Shown: piece by piece, positions 1 through 9,036 of the stretch
How positions within the stretch are numbered: the first letter of the stretch is position 1
How the letters are laid out: each line of letters starts with the position of its first letter
Origin: Cyanobacteria bacterium GSL.Bin1
Lineage (GTDB): Bacteria; Cyanobacteriota; Cyanobacteriia; Cyanobacteriales; Rubidibacteraceae
Reading direction: 5' to 3'
DNA: 64,000 nt
Assembly (NCBI GenBank): GCA_009909085.1
Contig: JAAANX010000083.1
Span: 42,364-106,363, forward strand
The notes under the pieces: model-generated
Told to the model about the DNA's origin: nothing
The model's input: the letters and a program-made list of their open reading frames with translations, nothing else
The model's database searches: none
Position numbers and translations under genes: made by a program

Positions 1-940
1 AGGTACACGCCAATCCTAATTCCAAAGCAGGGAGACGTTCAGCGGATTTCCCTTCTGCGTGCTTGGCATAAGGCATTAAGGCTCGGGGATAAGAAGTATG
101 ACCTTGAGTTAGGACTTGCATTGCCTCTTTAAACATACTCAAGATTGTTAAGTGGTGGTTTCCCTGGCGGGAATGAATCACTTGCACCGCCTGAAAGGCT
201 AAGGTGATTGCCCTTTTATGGAGAAATCGTCGTAAACTGAAACCGAAAGGTATCTCATCGATTGTTTTCATGAGACGGAACCATCGTTGAGTGATCTCCA
301 GTGCTCGTTTTGAACGAAACCCGATCCGATCGAGCGCTAATACCTCATCAGTTCCGCCAAAATAAGCCCCTGTCCGGGCAATTCTCTGCCATAAATCCCA
401 ATCTTCGTGAGTGTGTAAGCTGGGATCAAATTGACCCACTGCTTCTACTAAAGACCGCTTGACAACACAGCTATGAATGGCAAACGGATTCCCTTGGGCT
501 AATTGATCGAATAAATCTCCTGAAACAGTCAAGGATTGCGGTGGACCGTAAGGTTTTTGATCAGAAGTCACTCGTGCCCAACCACAGTAGGCAACATCGA
601 GTTGAGGTGTTTCCGTTGCTATGGCTGTTAATCGTTCCAGATGAGAAGGAAGAATCCAATCGTCTGCATCAAGAAACAGCAACCAATCAAATTTAGCATG
701 GGTAATACCGACATTGCGCGCCGCACTTTTCCCTTGGTCTGGTTGTTCCAGCACCCGAATGCGAGCATCTTGGTCTACAAACTGGGCAACAATGGCGTTG
801 GTTTTCTGGTCGGCAGGGTCATGAATAATAATCGCTTCCCAACCAAAAAAGGTTTGAGAAATAATTGATTCGAGGGTCTCAGCAAGGGTTGGGGCTGCAC
901 CAGCAGCAGGAATAATGATGGATATATTCAAATTTTTCAT
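1..940 (-). CDS. Family 2 glycosyltransferase, 3' end outside window
   Basis: This reading frame is open from an ATG at 940 to the left edge (313 codons visible), so the C terminus is missing. The N terminus has the GT2/GT-A pattern: a beta strand LNISIIIPAAG, a DxD-type FLDADDW near residue 94, and HEDWDLW near residue 183, where GT-A enzymes place the acceptor or catalytic acid region. Such enzymes use a nucleotide-sugar (UDP- or GDP-sugar) at the cytoplasmic membrane face. It starts 55 bp after the stop of the preceding glycosyltransferase on the same strand and is probably the last visible gene of the lipid-glycoside operon. Its inferred role is to add a further sugar to the glycolipid; donor and acceptor cannot be told from sequence. 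Fold assignment is firm, pathway membership is inferred. Confidence 0.85.
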   Translation of the reverse strand, partial: MKNLNISIIIPAAGAAPTLAETLESIISQTFFGWEAIIIHDPADQKTNAIVAQFVDQDARIRVLEQPDQGKSAARNVGITHAKFDWLLFLDADDWILPSHLERLTAIATETPQLDVAYCGWARVTSDQKPYGPPQSLTVSGDLFDQLAQGNPFAIHSCVVKRSLVEAVGQFDPSLHTHEDWDLWQRIARTGAYFGGTDEVLALDRIGFRSKRALEITQRWFRLMKTIDEIPFGFSLRRFLHKRAITLAFQAVQVIHSRQGNHHLTILSMFKEAMQVLTQGHTSYPRALMPYAKHAEGKSAERLPALELGLACT

Positions 941-995
941 GATTGAATTTTGTAAAAGACACAATCGTTTTGGCTCATCTTTTTAAGTAAATTGG

Positions 996-2240
996 CTATA
1001 ACTGGCTTATCTTGGCTTGCACAGAGGGTCGTGGTGTTGTTGCCTCATCACCAGTCGCAAGAATTTGCTGCAATATTTCGGGAACTTCAAAAACAGCGCG
1101 GTTATTGATGGCAGAAACGCGATCGCGATAACGGGCAAAGGTTTCGGGGACTAAAAACGACTCAACAGCTTTGTGAATCTGCTGAAAGCTGGGAATAACC
1201 ATACCAACCTGTTTTTCTTTAACCCAAGTCGCGTTGTATTGTTCTTGGGGAAGAGTGCCAAAATTGTGTTCTACGATGACCGGTAGATTCATCGCGATCG
1301 CTTCGCTGAGGCTGCCGGGTCCTGGTTTGCCGATAAAAAAGTCAGCCAGATGCATATAGTAAGGAATCTCTGGGGTAAACGTCGTGATCAATCGCTTTTG
1401 TTGACCTTGGCTTTCCCGGAGTGCTGAAGCAACTGCCTCATTCCGTCCACACAGAAAAATCAGTTGCAATTTGTCACCGAAATACGCTAAACGTTGAGCA
1501 ATTTCTAGCATCTGATTGGAACCGCATCCGCCAAACAACACCAAGCCTGTCAGGCAGTCTGGATCTAACCCTAAACGTTGTCTTTCCGCAGCGCGATCGC
1601 GAGTTATGGGTTCATAAAAACGGGGATGAATCACCATCCCGGACGTTTTAATAATTCGTTTTTCCTCCAATCCTAAATCACGGGCTTGCTGTTCTGCTCG
1701 TTCGGTTCCACACAGCACATACATTCCCGTTTTGGGTTCGATCCAAAAAGCAGGGGGAGAATCGGCAAAATCAGTGAGAAGGGTTGCCACTGGAGTCCCT
1801 GGCTTCTCCTGCTGCAAGCTGTCCCAAATTACTTTGTTATACAGAGGTAATACGGAAACCACCAGATCGGGTTGTTGATTCCGCCATAACTCACTCGTTA
1901 TCCTTATAGCAGCATGATAATTGAGCTTAACCAGTAATTTAATCAGCGGATTGGTTAGTTTTTGAAGCAGTTTCCAGTTTTTCTGCTGGGCTTGACTAAC
2001 AAACTCTCCCGCTGAGGTGCCTAGTAAGCTAAAGATATCTAATATCTTTTTTTGTTCGGTTAAACCTTGGGTCAAAGATGCAACATCAACAACAGTCAGT
2101 TCCCAAGGCAACTGCTTTTGTTCAATAACTGACTGTAAAGCCTCAAAGGCAGCATAATGTCCGCCACTCCCGCTACAAGTGGTAACCACACTGACTCGAA
2201 ATTTCTGATGGGAAGATAAAAATGATTGCGTCCCTTCCAT
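996..2240 (-). CDS. MGDG-synthase-like (GT28-type) glycosyltransferase, copy A
   Basis: This 414-residue protein resembles plant and Gram-positive diacylglycerol glycosyltransferases (MGDG synthase / processive glucosyltransferase type). The N-terminal half has SGSGGHYAAFEAL (residues 24-36), matching the glycine/His loop that binds the lipid acceptor. The C-terminal half has the nucleotide-sugar loop GKPGPGSLSEAIAMNLP around residue 310. These enzymes transfer Gal or Glc from UDP-sugar to a membrane lipid. Large stretches are near-identical to the gene at 3356-4696, for example DFADSPPAFWIEPKT and IKTSGMVIHPRFYE, so the two are paralogues. Cyanobacteria normally make MGDG by a different route, so a specialised lipid acceptor is more likely than bulk galactolipid. 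The ATG at 2240 lies directly behind an AGAGGT sequence, too close for a normal ribosome site. Confidence 0.8.
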   Translation of the reverse strand: MEGTQSFLSSHQKFRVSVVTTCSGSGGHYAAFEALQSVIEQKQLPWELTVVDVASLTQGLTEQKKILDIFSLLGTSAGEFVSQAQQKNWKLLQKLTNPLIKLLVKLNYHAAIRITSELWRNQQPDLVVSVLPLYNKVIWDSLQQEKPGTPVATLLTDFADSPPAFWIEPKTGMYVLCGTERAEQQARDLGLEEKRIIKTSGMVIHPRFYEPITRDRAAERQRLGLDPDCLTGLVLFGGCGSNQMLEIAQRLAYFGDKLQLIFLCGRNEAVASALRESQGQQKRLITTFTPEIPYYMHLADFFIGKPGPGSLSEAIAMNLPVIVEHNFGTLPQEQYNATWVKEKQVGMVIPSFQQIHKAVESFLVPETFARYRDRVSAINNRAVFEVPEILQQILATGDEATTPRPSVQAKISQL

Positions 2241-2307
2241 ACCTCTAAAACCCTTCTCTAGTAATGAATGACAAAATCACTTGGTTAGATCTGTGATTAA
2301 GCAAAGC

Positions 2308-3369
2308 TCATGCGATCGCGCTTTTGAAATTGCGGTTTGATTGCAACTGATATACTGGAAAATGCTCTGGCTTGCCAGATTTCGAGAGCTTCTTCTGCCA
2401 AGCTAGGCTGGTTTGTATAATTACGTCTAAATCAGCATACGCTGGGTTCCAATCCAATATCTTTCCGATTTGATCTACAGAAGCAATGACGGAGGCAGGA
2501 TCACCCGGACGCGGATCAGTTTCAACAACTGGAAAATCCACATTTGCAATCGCCTTCACTCGCTCGATTACTTGCCGCACACTGTACCCTTGCCCATAAC
2601 CACAATTCAGGATTTGACTTTCACCGCCCTGTTCGAGATAACGCAAAGCAGCAACATGAGCGGATGCTAAATCTTCCACATGGATATAGTCCCGATTGGC
2701 TGTCCCATCGGGGGTCGGAAAATTAGTCCCAAACATTGACAAACTGGGTCGCTTGCCAAGGGCAGCAGCACAAGCAACTTGAATTAATTGCGTTGCCTCT
2801 GTATTGTTGCAACCTAAATTCCCTCGCGGATCCGCCCCAGCAACATTAAAGTAACGTAGAATCACATAACGCAAAGCAGAAACAGCACCGTAATCGCGAA
2901 TCAACCATTCACTCATCAGCTTGGAACGTCCATAAGGATTAATGGGCTGTGTCGGTGCGAATTCAGACACGGGATTTTCTTGAGGTTCACCGTACACCGC
3001 AGCGGTACTGGAAAAAACCACTTGATTTACGCCCATTGCACTACAGCACCGGAGTAAATTGAGGGTGTTACGAGTATTATTTGCGTAATAATCCAGGGGA
3101 TGAGCCACCGATTCCGGAACGACCAAGCTAGCAGCAAAATGGAGCACCGCATCAAATTTATATTTTGAAAAAACTTGATAGAGTCGGTCGATATCCCCTA
3201 AATCACCAATGATTAATTCACCGTACAAAACAGCATCTGGCAAGCCTGTAGAACAATTATCATAAATAACGAGATCGTAACCCGCTTCACCCAATTGTTG
3301 GACGATATGGGAACCGATGTAGCCTGCTCCGCCAGTCACTAAAATTGTGGGTGGTTTAACCTGAGACAT
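2308..3369 (-). CDS. galE: UDP-glucose 4-epimerase
   Basis: GalE interconverts UDP-glucose and UDP-galactose with bound NAD. The Rossmann signature TGGAGYIGS is near the N terminus, followed by the SST triad region (FSSTAAVYG) and the catalytic YGRSK pair; the late motif RDYIHVEDLA is typical of GalE. An upstream in-frame ATG at 3447 exists, but the ATG at 3369 has a strong AAGGAGG seven bases ahead and gives MSQVKPPTILVTGG, a normal GalE start (353 residues). This start lies inside the end of the preceding gene (overlap 3356-3369), so translation is probably coupled. It sits between two MGDG-synthase-like genes, which implies it supplies UDP-Gal for them. Very secure as an epimerase; exact sugar specificity is inferred. 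Confidence 0.93.
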   Translation of the reverse strand: MSQVKPPTILVTGGAGYIGSHIVQQLGEAGYDLVIYDNCSTGLPDAVLYGELIIGDLGDIDRLYQVFSKYKFDAVLHFAASLVVPESVAHPLDYYANNTRNTLNLLRCCSAMGVNQVVFSSTAAVYGEPQENPVSEFAPTQPINPYGRSKLMSEWLIRDYGAVSALRYVILRYFNVAGADPRGNLGCNNTEATQLIQVACAAALGKRPSLSMFGTNFPTPDGTANRDYIHVEDLASAHVAALRYLEQGGESQILNCGYGQGYSVRQVIERVKAIANVDFPVVETDPRPGDPASVIASVDQIGKILDWNPAYADLDVIIQTSLAWQKKLSKSGKPEHFPVYQLQSNRNFKSAIA

Positions 3370-4696
3370 GATTGCTTCCTCCTTGTTCAGTTGGGGTTGC
3401 ACAAACGGTTTGCGAATCAAAACTGTCATTGGCTGCACTATTTCCATTGCAGTTAAGGGGTTCTACCGTCGTTGACGGGTAGTGAGTAGCAAGAATACGC
3501 TGCAAAATACCAGGAATTTCAAATACGGCTTGGTTATTGATCGCTGAAACCCTCGCCCGATAAAAATTAAAGATTTCGGGTTCTAGAAATTGCTCAACAG
3601 CGTTTTGAATGTCGCGATAACTCGGGATTACTACCCCTAATTCCTTTTGTTCAATCCAATGAGTGTTGTATCGTTCTTGGGGAAGTGTGGCAAAACTACG
3701 CTCTACAATCACGGGTAGGTTCATCGCCAATGCTTCACTAATGCAACCAGGACCTGGTTTACCAATAAAGAAATCCGCAATACTCATGTAATAAGGAATT
3801 TCTTCAGTAAAGGTAGTAATAAATCGTTTTTGCAAACCTTGGCTCTCTCGGAGAGTGGAGGCTAATTTTTCATTATGTCCACAAATCAAGATCAGTTGCA
3901 GTTTATCCTGGAAAAATGCCAGTCGTTGTGCAATTTCCGGCATCACTTTAGACCCATTTGCCCCAAACATGACCAGTCCAGTTAAACAGTTGGGATCTAG
4001 CCCTAAGCGTTGTCTTTCGCGTACTTTAATGTTGTTAGACGTTGCCTGCTCTAATAAACTAGATTCATAAAAGCGAGGGTGAATGACCATTCCTGAGGTT
4101 TTAATAATTAGATTCTCTCTGACTCCCAGCGAACGAGCTTGTTCAACCGCTTTTTCTGTCCCGCAGACCAAATAACTTTCTGTTTTAGGTTCAATCCAAA
4201 ACGCTGGCGGAGAATCGGCAAAATCAATAAACACAGTGACCATAGGAGTCCCTGGCTTTACACTTTCTAAACTTTCCCAAAGCATCTGATTAAAGAGAGG
4301 AATCAAAGACACCACTAAATCAGGCTGTTTTTCGCGCCAATGTTCTTCTAAGAATTTCTTCCCAATCTTGTAATTGAGTTTGATCAGTACCTTGTATAGA
4401 GGTATTAACAACCATTGCAACCATACCCAGCGTTTTTGTTGCACTTGGGTATAGCTTTCAGAAGCAGAGGTTCCGAAAAGACTAAAAATATCGAAAATTC
4501 TGTGTTTTTTTGCTAATTGCTTGGTTAACTCTCCGGTATCTGTTGCACTAATTTCCCAAGGCAGGTTCTTCTGTTTTAATACATTAGATAGAGCATTATA
4601 AGTAGCATAATGTCCACCGCCACCACCCATGACGATAAATTTAATCCGCAATGGTTTTTGCCTTTCTGTATCTCGATTAAATTCTAATAGTTCCAT
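3356..4696 (-). CDS. MGDG-synthase-like (GT28-type) glycosyltransferase, copy B
   Basis: Paralogue (446 residues) of the gene at 996-2240. It has GGGGGHYATYNAL at residues 24-36 and the sugar-nucleotide loop KPGPGCISEALAMNLP near residue 322. It should transfer hexose from a UDP-sugar to a lipid at the membrane. Compared with copy A it carries about 13 extra residues after the HPRFYES motif and a Ser/Asn/Thr-rich tail of about 40 residues. That tail's coding sequence contains the galE ribosome site and start, so part of the C terminus may exist to couple translation. No good Shine-Dalgarno is seen before the ATG at 4696. Two such enzymes in one operon suggest successive sugar additions or two acceptors. 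Confidence 0.8.
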   Translation of the reverse strand: MELLEFNRDTERQKPLRIKFIVMGGGGGHYATYNALSNVLKQKNLPWEISATDTGELTKQLAKKHRIFDIFSLFGTSASESYTQVQQKRWVWLQWLLIPLYKVLIKLNYKIGKKFLEEHWREKQPDLVVSLIPLFNQMLWESLESVKPGTPMVTVFIDFADSPPAFWIEPKTESYLVCGTEKAVEQARSLGVRENLIIKTSGMVIHPRFYESSLLEQATSNNIKVRERQRLGLDPNCLTGLVMFGANGSKVMPEIAQRLAFFQDKLQLILICGHNEKLASTLRESQGLQKRFITTFTEEIPYYMSIADFFIGKPGPGCISEALAMNLPVIVERSFATLPQERYNTHWIEQKELGVVIPSYRDIQNAVEQFLEPEIFNFYRARVSAINNQAVFEIPGILQRILATHYPSTTVEPLNCNGNSAANDSFDSQTVCATPTEQGGSNHVSG

Positions 4697-4721
4697 AATC
4701 TTAAAACTTACTTTTAATAAT

Positions 4722-5954
4722 TTAGAGGGGGACTAATTTTTGTAAATTTACTGAATTTAAGATTGTTTGATAGTGATTATTGATGTTGCGACAACCTTGT
4801 TCACTAGACATTTGATTCGCATCTTTTAGAGCATTTTCAATAATTTTCTGATTATCATTTTGCAATGCTTTTTCAATCGCATTCCTTAACGCTTCAACAT
4901 GATTGGGTTGAACTAAATAACCATTAACTCCGTTTTTCATGTACTCAGAAACTGCCCCACTATTAACGGCAACAACTGGAAGACCTGATGCCATAGCTTC
5001 GACAACGGTTCGCCCAAATGTTTCATAAGGGGAAGGATTGCAAAATAAATCACACGAAGCTAATAAAGCTGCCTTAGCTTCTCCATGAATAAATCCTGTA
5101 AAGTGAAGATTACGAATCGGTTGAGCCAGGCTTTTCAATTGATTCAATGTTGTCATTGGACCATCACCTGCAATAATTAGTGAGTAATGATCTTGTCTGA
5201 GCTTGGCAAATGCTTTAATGAGCAAATCCACTCGTTTTTCTGAACTGAGACGACCCAGAAAGAGCAAAACTTTATTATCTTTTTCTTCAGGACTCAACCA
5301 CTGATTTAAAAAGTCGCGATCGCGATGATTTGGACTATATAAAGAAAGGTCAATTCCAAAAAAAGGAATATATTGAGTATTGTTAATTCCCATTTGCCGC
5401 AGATTATTATTAACCAGTTGACTGGGAACGAGTGTGGTATCAAATTGACGATATAAATAATTTGTTAGGGGACGAATGAAGATATCTCGTAATAATTTCC
5501 AAGTGGAGTAACTCCCTGCAAAATTGTAGTAATCAGTCTGGTATTCGGCAAGATAGGGAACTTGATTTTTTTTGGCATATCCTTTTCCTGGAAATTGCCA
5601 AGAGCCAAATAAGAAAGCCCGCTCGACATCGACTAAAGTAATGAGATGGGGTTGGTAATGGATTAACCTTTGATGGATTTGTTGTGTTGCTGCTACGGTC
5701 GGAACATAGTGTAAATTATAAGGAATCCAGGGTTTAGAGGGATACGTTTCAATAATTAAGCGTTCCCTTAAATGGGAGGGCACTGACGGTAAAGATAATG
5801 GATTTTGACAATCAGGGGCTAAAACAACCACTCGGTACAGTCCTTGCTCAGCTAACCATTGAACTCGCTCCCAGTTGTACTGGGCTGAACCGCTTACTTC
5901 TGGCGGAAAAGTGGTAAAAATATACGCCAGAGTATGAATTTTGGGAGAACTCAT
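4722..5954 (-). CDS. GT4-family glycosyltransferase
   Basis: Retaining GT-B glycosyltransferase of 410 residues. The N-terminal domain starts LAYIFTTFPPEVSGSAQYN, the usual glycine-rich acceptor loop. The C-terminal domain has FLGRLSSEKRVDLLIKAF, IAGDGP and the EX7E motif in SPYETFGRTVVEAMASGLP, which binds the nucleotide sugar. Relatives include sulfoquinovosyl- and mannosyl-transferases acting on lipids, with the enzyme on the inner membrane surface. The ATG at 5954 is preceded by GGAGG nine bases upstream and only four bases after the dehydrogenase stop, so the two are in one transcript. It probably adds the first or second sugar to the product of the upstream lipid genes. Donor sugar not determinable. 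Confidence 0.85.
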   Translation of the reverse strand: MSSPKIHTLAYIFTTFPPEVSGSAQYNWERVQWLAEQGLYRVVVLAPDCQNPLSLPSVPSHLRERLIIETYPSKPWIPYNLHYVPTVAATQQIHQRLIHYQPHLITLVDVERAFLFGSWQFPGKGYAKKNQVPYLAEYQTDYYNFAGSYSTWKLLRDIFIRPLTNYLYRQFDTTLVPSQLVNNNLRQMGINNTQYIPFFGIDLSLYSPNHRDRDFLNQWLSPEEKDNKVLLFLGRLSSEKRVDLLIKAFAKLRQDHYSLIIAGDGPMTTLNQLKSLAQPIRNLHFTGFIHGEAKAALLASCDLFCNPSPYETFGRTVVEAMASGLPVVAVNSGAVSEYMKNGVNGYLVQPNHVEALRNAIEKALQNDNQKIIENALKDANQMSSEQGCRNINNHYQTILNSVNLQKLVPL

Positions 5955-5958
5955 GACA

Positions 5959-6822
5959 TCAACCTCCGTAAATTTTTATCGTGTTTTTGTGATCGATTTG
6001 CTCTGGTTTAATCCGCATTTGATTGCGTTTTGTAACGCCCAGCCACTGATTCACTGAATCTCCAACTTTTGGGAAAAATTGTTCAATAGCTAATAGCAGT
6101 TTTGTCAGATTTGTTGTTAAAAAATTGCCATTAATGATGACTTCTGCTTGGTTGTGCGCGATCGCGCTGACCACTGCTTGAACAACATCTTTTGCTTGCG
6201 AGATCCCTGCTAAAGGAGGGGCAGGAATACCGGTATTGGCAAGCAATCCGCAGTCGGCAATATATCCCGGACAAATCGACGTCATCTCCACCCCCGTACC
6301 CGCCAATTCTTGTCTGAGGGCATCCGCCCACATGATTAAACCGGCTTTACTGGCAGAGTAGGCACTGTCGTAAGGGTGTCCCTTTTTCCCGGCAAGAGAG
6401 GCAATATTGACAATATGACCGCTACCCTGACGTAGCATCTGAGGTAAAACCAAACGGGTTAACGCCATCGCAGCGAGTAAGTTAACGGATAGCACCGACT
6501 GCAAGTCATCAAGAGAATAGTCAGGGAAGGCTTGATAACGTTCTATGCCCGCGTTATTCACTAAAATGTCAACGGCACCCAGTCGGTTTTCGATTTGTTC
6601 GACAAGGGTTGGCAACTGTTCCACCTGGCTGAGATTAAAAGGGATGCCGATTGCGGTTCCGCCACTGGATTCAATTTCGCCACAAACGCGATCGAGTCCG
6701 GCTTGGGAACGGGCAACAGCAACAACTGTTGCTTGGTTTTTCGCCAGTTCGTGAGCGATTAGTGCCCCAATACCGCGAGAAGCACCGGTGAGAAGGATCG
6801 TTTTACCAGTTAGGGTGGTCAC
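5959..6822 (-). CDS. Short-chain dehydrogenase/reductase
   Basis: Classical SDR with TGASRGIGALIAHEL (cofactor binding), LVNNAG, a catalytic Ser in IVNIASLAG and the YSASK Tyr/Lys pair, then the CPGYI motif. It most resembles acyl or ketoacyl reductases, so it plausibly reduces a beta-keto or aldehyde intermediate made by the ketosynthase two genes upstream. I place the start at a GTG at 6822 because it has GGAG nine bases before it and leaves a normal N terminus (VTTLTGKTILLTGASRG). A longer frame opening with TTG at 6867 would overlap the preceding gene and has no ribosome site. The C-terminal 40 residues (after the core fold) are basic and may contact the membrane. SDR assignment secure, substrate inferred. 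Confidence 0.88.
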   Translation of the reverse strand: MTTLTGKTILLTGASRGIGALIAHELAKNQATVVAVARSQAGLDRVCGEIESSGGTAIGIPFNLSQVEQLPTLVEQIENRLGAVDILVNNAGIERYQAFPDYSLDDLQSVLSVNLLAAMALTRLVLPQMLRQGSGHIVNIASLAGKKGHPYDSAYSASKAGLIMWADALRQELAGTGVEMTSICPGYIADCGLLANTGIPAPPLAGISQAKDVVQAVVSAIAHNQAEVIINGNFLTTNLTKLLLAIEQFFPKVGDSVNQWLGVTKRNQMRIKPEQIDHKNTIKIYGG

Positions 6823-6853
6823 GTCATTAGTCTCCGAATAATGTGCGCTTGTT

Positions 6854-8710
6854 TTAGGGCTTGGCAACGGCTAATGGTCTTTCACTCAGCGAAGCAAAAT
6901 GTTTCCCGCCGAGTTCGATTTGTCCGTTTTCGATGCCCGTGTTTAATCTGGCAAGGAGATACTCCGGATCGCTGGTGATCATATTGGCGCCGTGATCCGG
7001 TTCAATTAAGCTGGCAAGGGCAATCGGGGGATAATTTCGGTTCGCCAGCTGGTAAACACTCAGAAAATTAAATACCCCTGATTCGTAGGTGCCACAGGGA
7101 ACAGACGGATGTTCGACCCCTGCCCAATCTTCGTTTTCAGCAAACCAGTCTTTAGCGGGATAGCCGTGAAAATGAATCATTGGCGCTCCCTGTTCAATCA
7201 GGTGGGGTGCGTATAACGCTGCTGACAGCGCGATCGCGACCATGACATAGGTGTCGTAAGAGGGTTTGATATCCACTTGATTAAGATCAATTCCTTCTGG
7301 AATTTGCAGGCATAAGCTGTTTTTCAGACCAATCCGGATAATATCTCGCTCTAGGCTCAAATTCGTTTTATCCGCACCGGATCGCGAACAAAGCAACCAA
7401 ATATCGGGGATTTGTTTGTAGGCGTATTCCCCTTTGATCTGGGTTTTTAAGTAGCGTCTGCCCGCCTCATTTTGACGGACTTCATCGGTACTGAATCCCT
7501 CTACCGGCAAGAGACTTTCCCAGACACTGGCTGGTATTTCGCGATCGCCGATGTATTGGGGAGGTTCGGCATAAGCAACAAAACCGTAGGAAACCCCCGT
7601 TCTGCCATTGACAATGACATCAACAATATCGCGATGGGATTGCCGTTTCACGACTTCACCGAGTTGAAAGCCGGAGGGAAATAAGCCAGTGCTTGCCAAG
7701 TTTTGGCTTAACTGTTGTAATTGGATGGCGTAAGTCGAGTCTTGGGGATGATAGTCGCTAATTTGAAACCGACTCAGGGGGAGGGGCGCGATCGGGACGT
7801 AAATTTTGGGAATCAGGGATTTTAGAATAAAATGATCGAATTGCTCTCTGGGAAAAAGGGAATCCGAAAGATTCATATTTAAAATTGAAATCTCTTGCTC
7901 GGAAATCCCAATGGCAATTTCGGAAAAGTTTTTGACTAAGGTATTGACCCCAAGGGCAATCTTCTTTGGGTAGGGCAGTTTTGAACTTACAAACTCGCGG
8001 TCTAATTCGCTCAACAAAATGACTTGGGTGGCTGTGGGATCTTCAAGGCGTTGAATGGTATGGTCTTCTGCCCAAGCAGTTAACTGAGTAATTGTTGCAA
8101 TTGACTTGTTTGGCAGAAAGAACTGAGCATAAATTTGATAGAATTTCTCGGCAAGAAAACTTTTGATGGGATGAGTGGGTCGCTCAACATCAATCACTGC
8201 ACTAATCTCCGGTTTAACAACCCTTGTCTTCACCGTCTTTTTCCATGGCGTTAGCGGTATTGATAGGTCATAAGCAAAGTCTCGGGTCGCTTCTTCCCAA
8301 GGGATAATTTGTACGCCGTAGTCTTGTAACTTTAGTTTTAGCTCTTCTCGAAACTGCCCAACGACTTCATTTTCAAATCCTTTTGGCAACGGTCTCAACG
8401 TGACTTTCAGTTGTTTCGCCATCACCATGGGATCGATAATGGGGGATTGAAATGGGATCGAGGAACTGGTGTTAAACCCTCCCAGTAAACGACCAATGGT
8501 TTGTAAGCTCAGTCCAGTCGCGGTTTGGCAACTGGAATCCTTACTTTCATCCAGAAAAGCAAGAATTTCCGTTTTATGAGCAGCCAGTTCTGCCCGAAGC
8601 TGTGGGGTTAACGTTCCTTTGGGGGCATTAATTTTGAGTTGCTCGCCATTGCGCCACAACTGAATGCCTTGTTGATTAAGGTGGTTTAAAAGTGCTGATA
8701 GATCAGACAT
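6854..8710 (-). CDS. Unrecognised 618-residue protein with TubC-like docking head
   Basis: Residues 1-50 (MSDLSALLNHLNQQGIQLW, then LRAELAAHKTEILAFL) match the TubC-type N-terminal docking domain seen on NRPS/PKS megaenzymes, which pairs with the C-terminal tail of an upstream partner. I do not recognise residues 90-618. They contain no adenylation, condensation, ketosynthase or thioesterase motif I can see, but do include conserved-looking stretches such as SYGFVAYAEPPQYIG, WLLCSRSGADKTNL, MIHFHGYPAKDWF and PSVPCGTYESG. His, Asp, Cys and Glu residues cluster in the last 120 residues. It lies 10 bp after a carrier-protein gene and ahead of an SDR, with AAGAG before the ATG. By position it probably acts on a carrier-bound acyl chain, for example release or transfer. 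It is the main unknown of the pathway. Confidence 0.6.
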   Translation of the reverse strand: MSDLSALLNHLNQQGIQLWRNGEQLKINAPKGTLTPQLRAELAAHKTEILAFLDESKDSSCQTATGLSLQTIGRLLGGFNTSSSIPFQSPIIDPMVMAKQLKVTLRPLPKGFENEVVGQFREELKLKLQDYGVQIIPWEEATRDFAYDLSIPLTPWKKTVKTRVVKPEISAVIDVERPTHPIKSFLAEKFYQIYAQFFLPNKSIATITQLTAWAEDHTIQRLEDPTATQVILLSELDREFVSSKLPYPKKIALGVNTLVKNFSEIAIGISEQEISILNMNLSDSLFPREQFDHFILKSLIPKIYVPIAPLPLSRFQISDYHPQDSTYAIQLQQLSQNLASTGLFPSGFQLGEVVKRQSHRDIVDVIVNGRTGVSYGFVAYAEPPQYIGDREIPASVWESLLPVEGFSTDEVRQNEAGRRYLKTQIKGEYAYKQIPDIWLLCSRSGADKTNLSLERDIIRIGLKNSLCLQIPEGIDLNQVDIKPSYDTYVMVAIALSAALYAPHLIEQGAPMIHFHGYPAKDWFAENEDWAGVEHPSVPCGTYESGVFNFLSVYQLANRNYPPIALASLIEPDHGANMITSDPEYLLARLNTGIENGQIELGGKHFASLSERPLAVAKP

Positions 8711-8720
8711 GGCTTGACTC

Positions 8721-9017
8721 TTAAAGTTCTAGGATTTCTCGGTCTGAAGTTTGTAAAGCGTCCGCTAAGTATTGCGATAAGGACTCGATATTCGGGTAAT
8801 TCCAAATCACAAGCGGGGAGAGTTCCAAGCCGAAATGCTGTTTCCCGAGATTGGCAATACTCATGGTTTGTACCGAGTCTAAGCCGTAACTCTCAAACGG
8901 GAGGCGAATATCAATTTCATCGGGATCGATCCCAAGCTGTTGGGCAATTTGAGAAGCCAACCAGTCTTGAATCTCTTCTGCATCCAACGTTGAGAATTCA
9001 ATCATCTTTTCTTGCAT
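8721..9017 (-). CDS. Acyl carrier protein (second of the operon)
   Basis: A 98-residue carrier protein. The phosphopantetheine site is the Ser in YGLDSVQTM (Ser48), followed by the usual helix III region LVIWNYPNIESLSQYLA. The order helix I, loop with FESYGLDS, helix II and helix III fits PKS-type carrier domains of about 80 residues plus a short acidic tail. GAGG lies eight bases before the ATG at 9017; a second ATG four codons later is possible. It starts 19 bp after the ketosynthase stop and ends 10 bp before the TubC-headed gene, so it most likely receives the ketosynthase product and presents it to that unknown protein. The acidic LEL C terminus could be the partner of the TubC-like head. 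Confidence 0.88.
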   Translation of the reverse strand: MQEKMIEFSTLDAEEIQDWLASQIAQQLGIDPDEIDIRLPFESYGLDSVQTMSIANLGKQHFGLELSPLVIWNYPNIESLSQYLADALQTSDREILEL

Positions 9018-9036
9018 GGGCTTTGACCTCTTGCTA

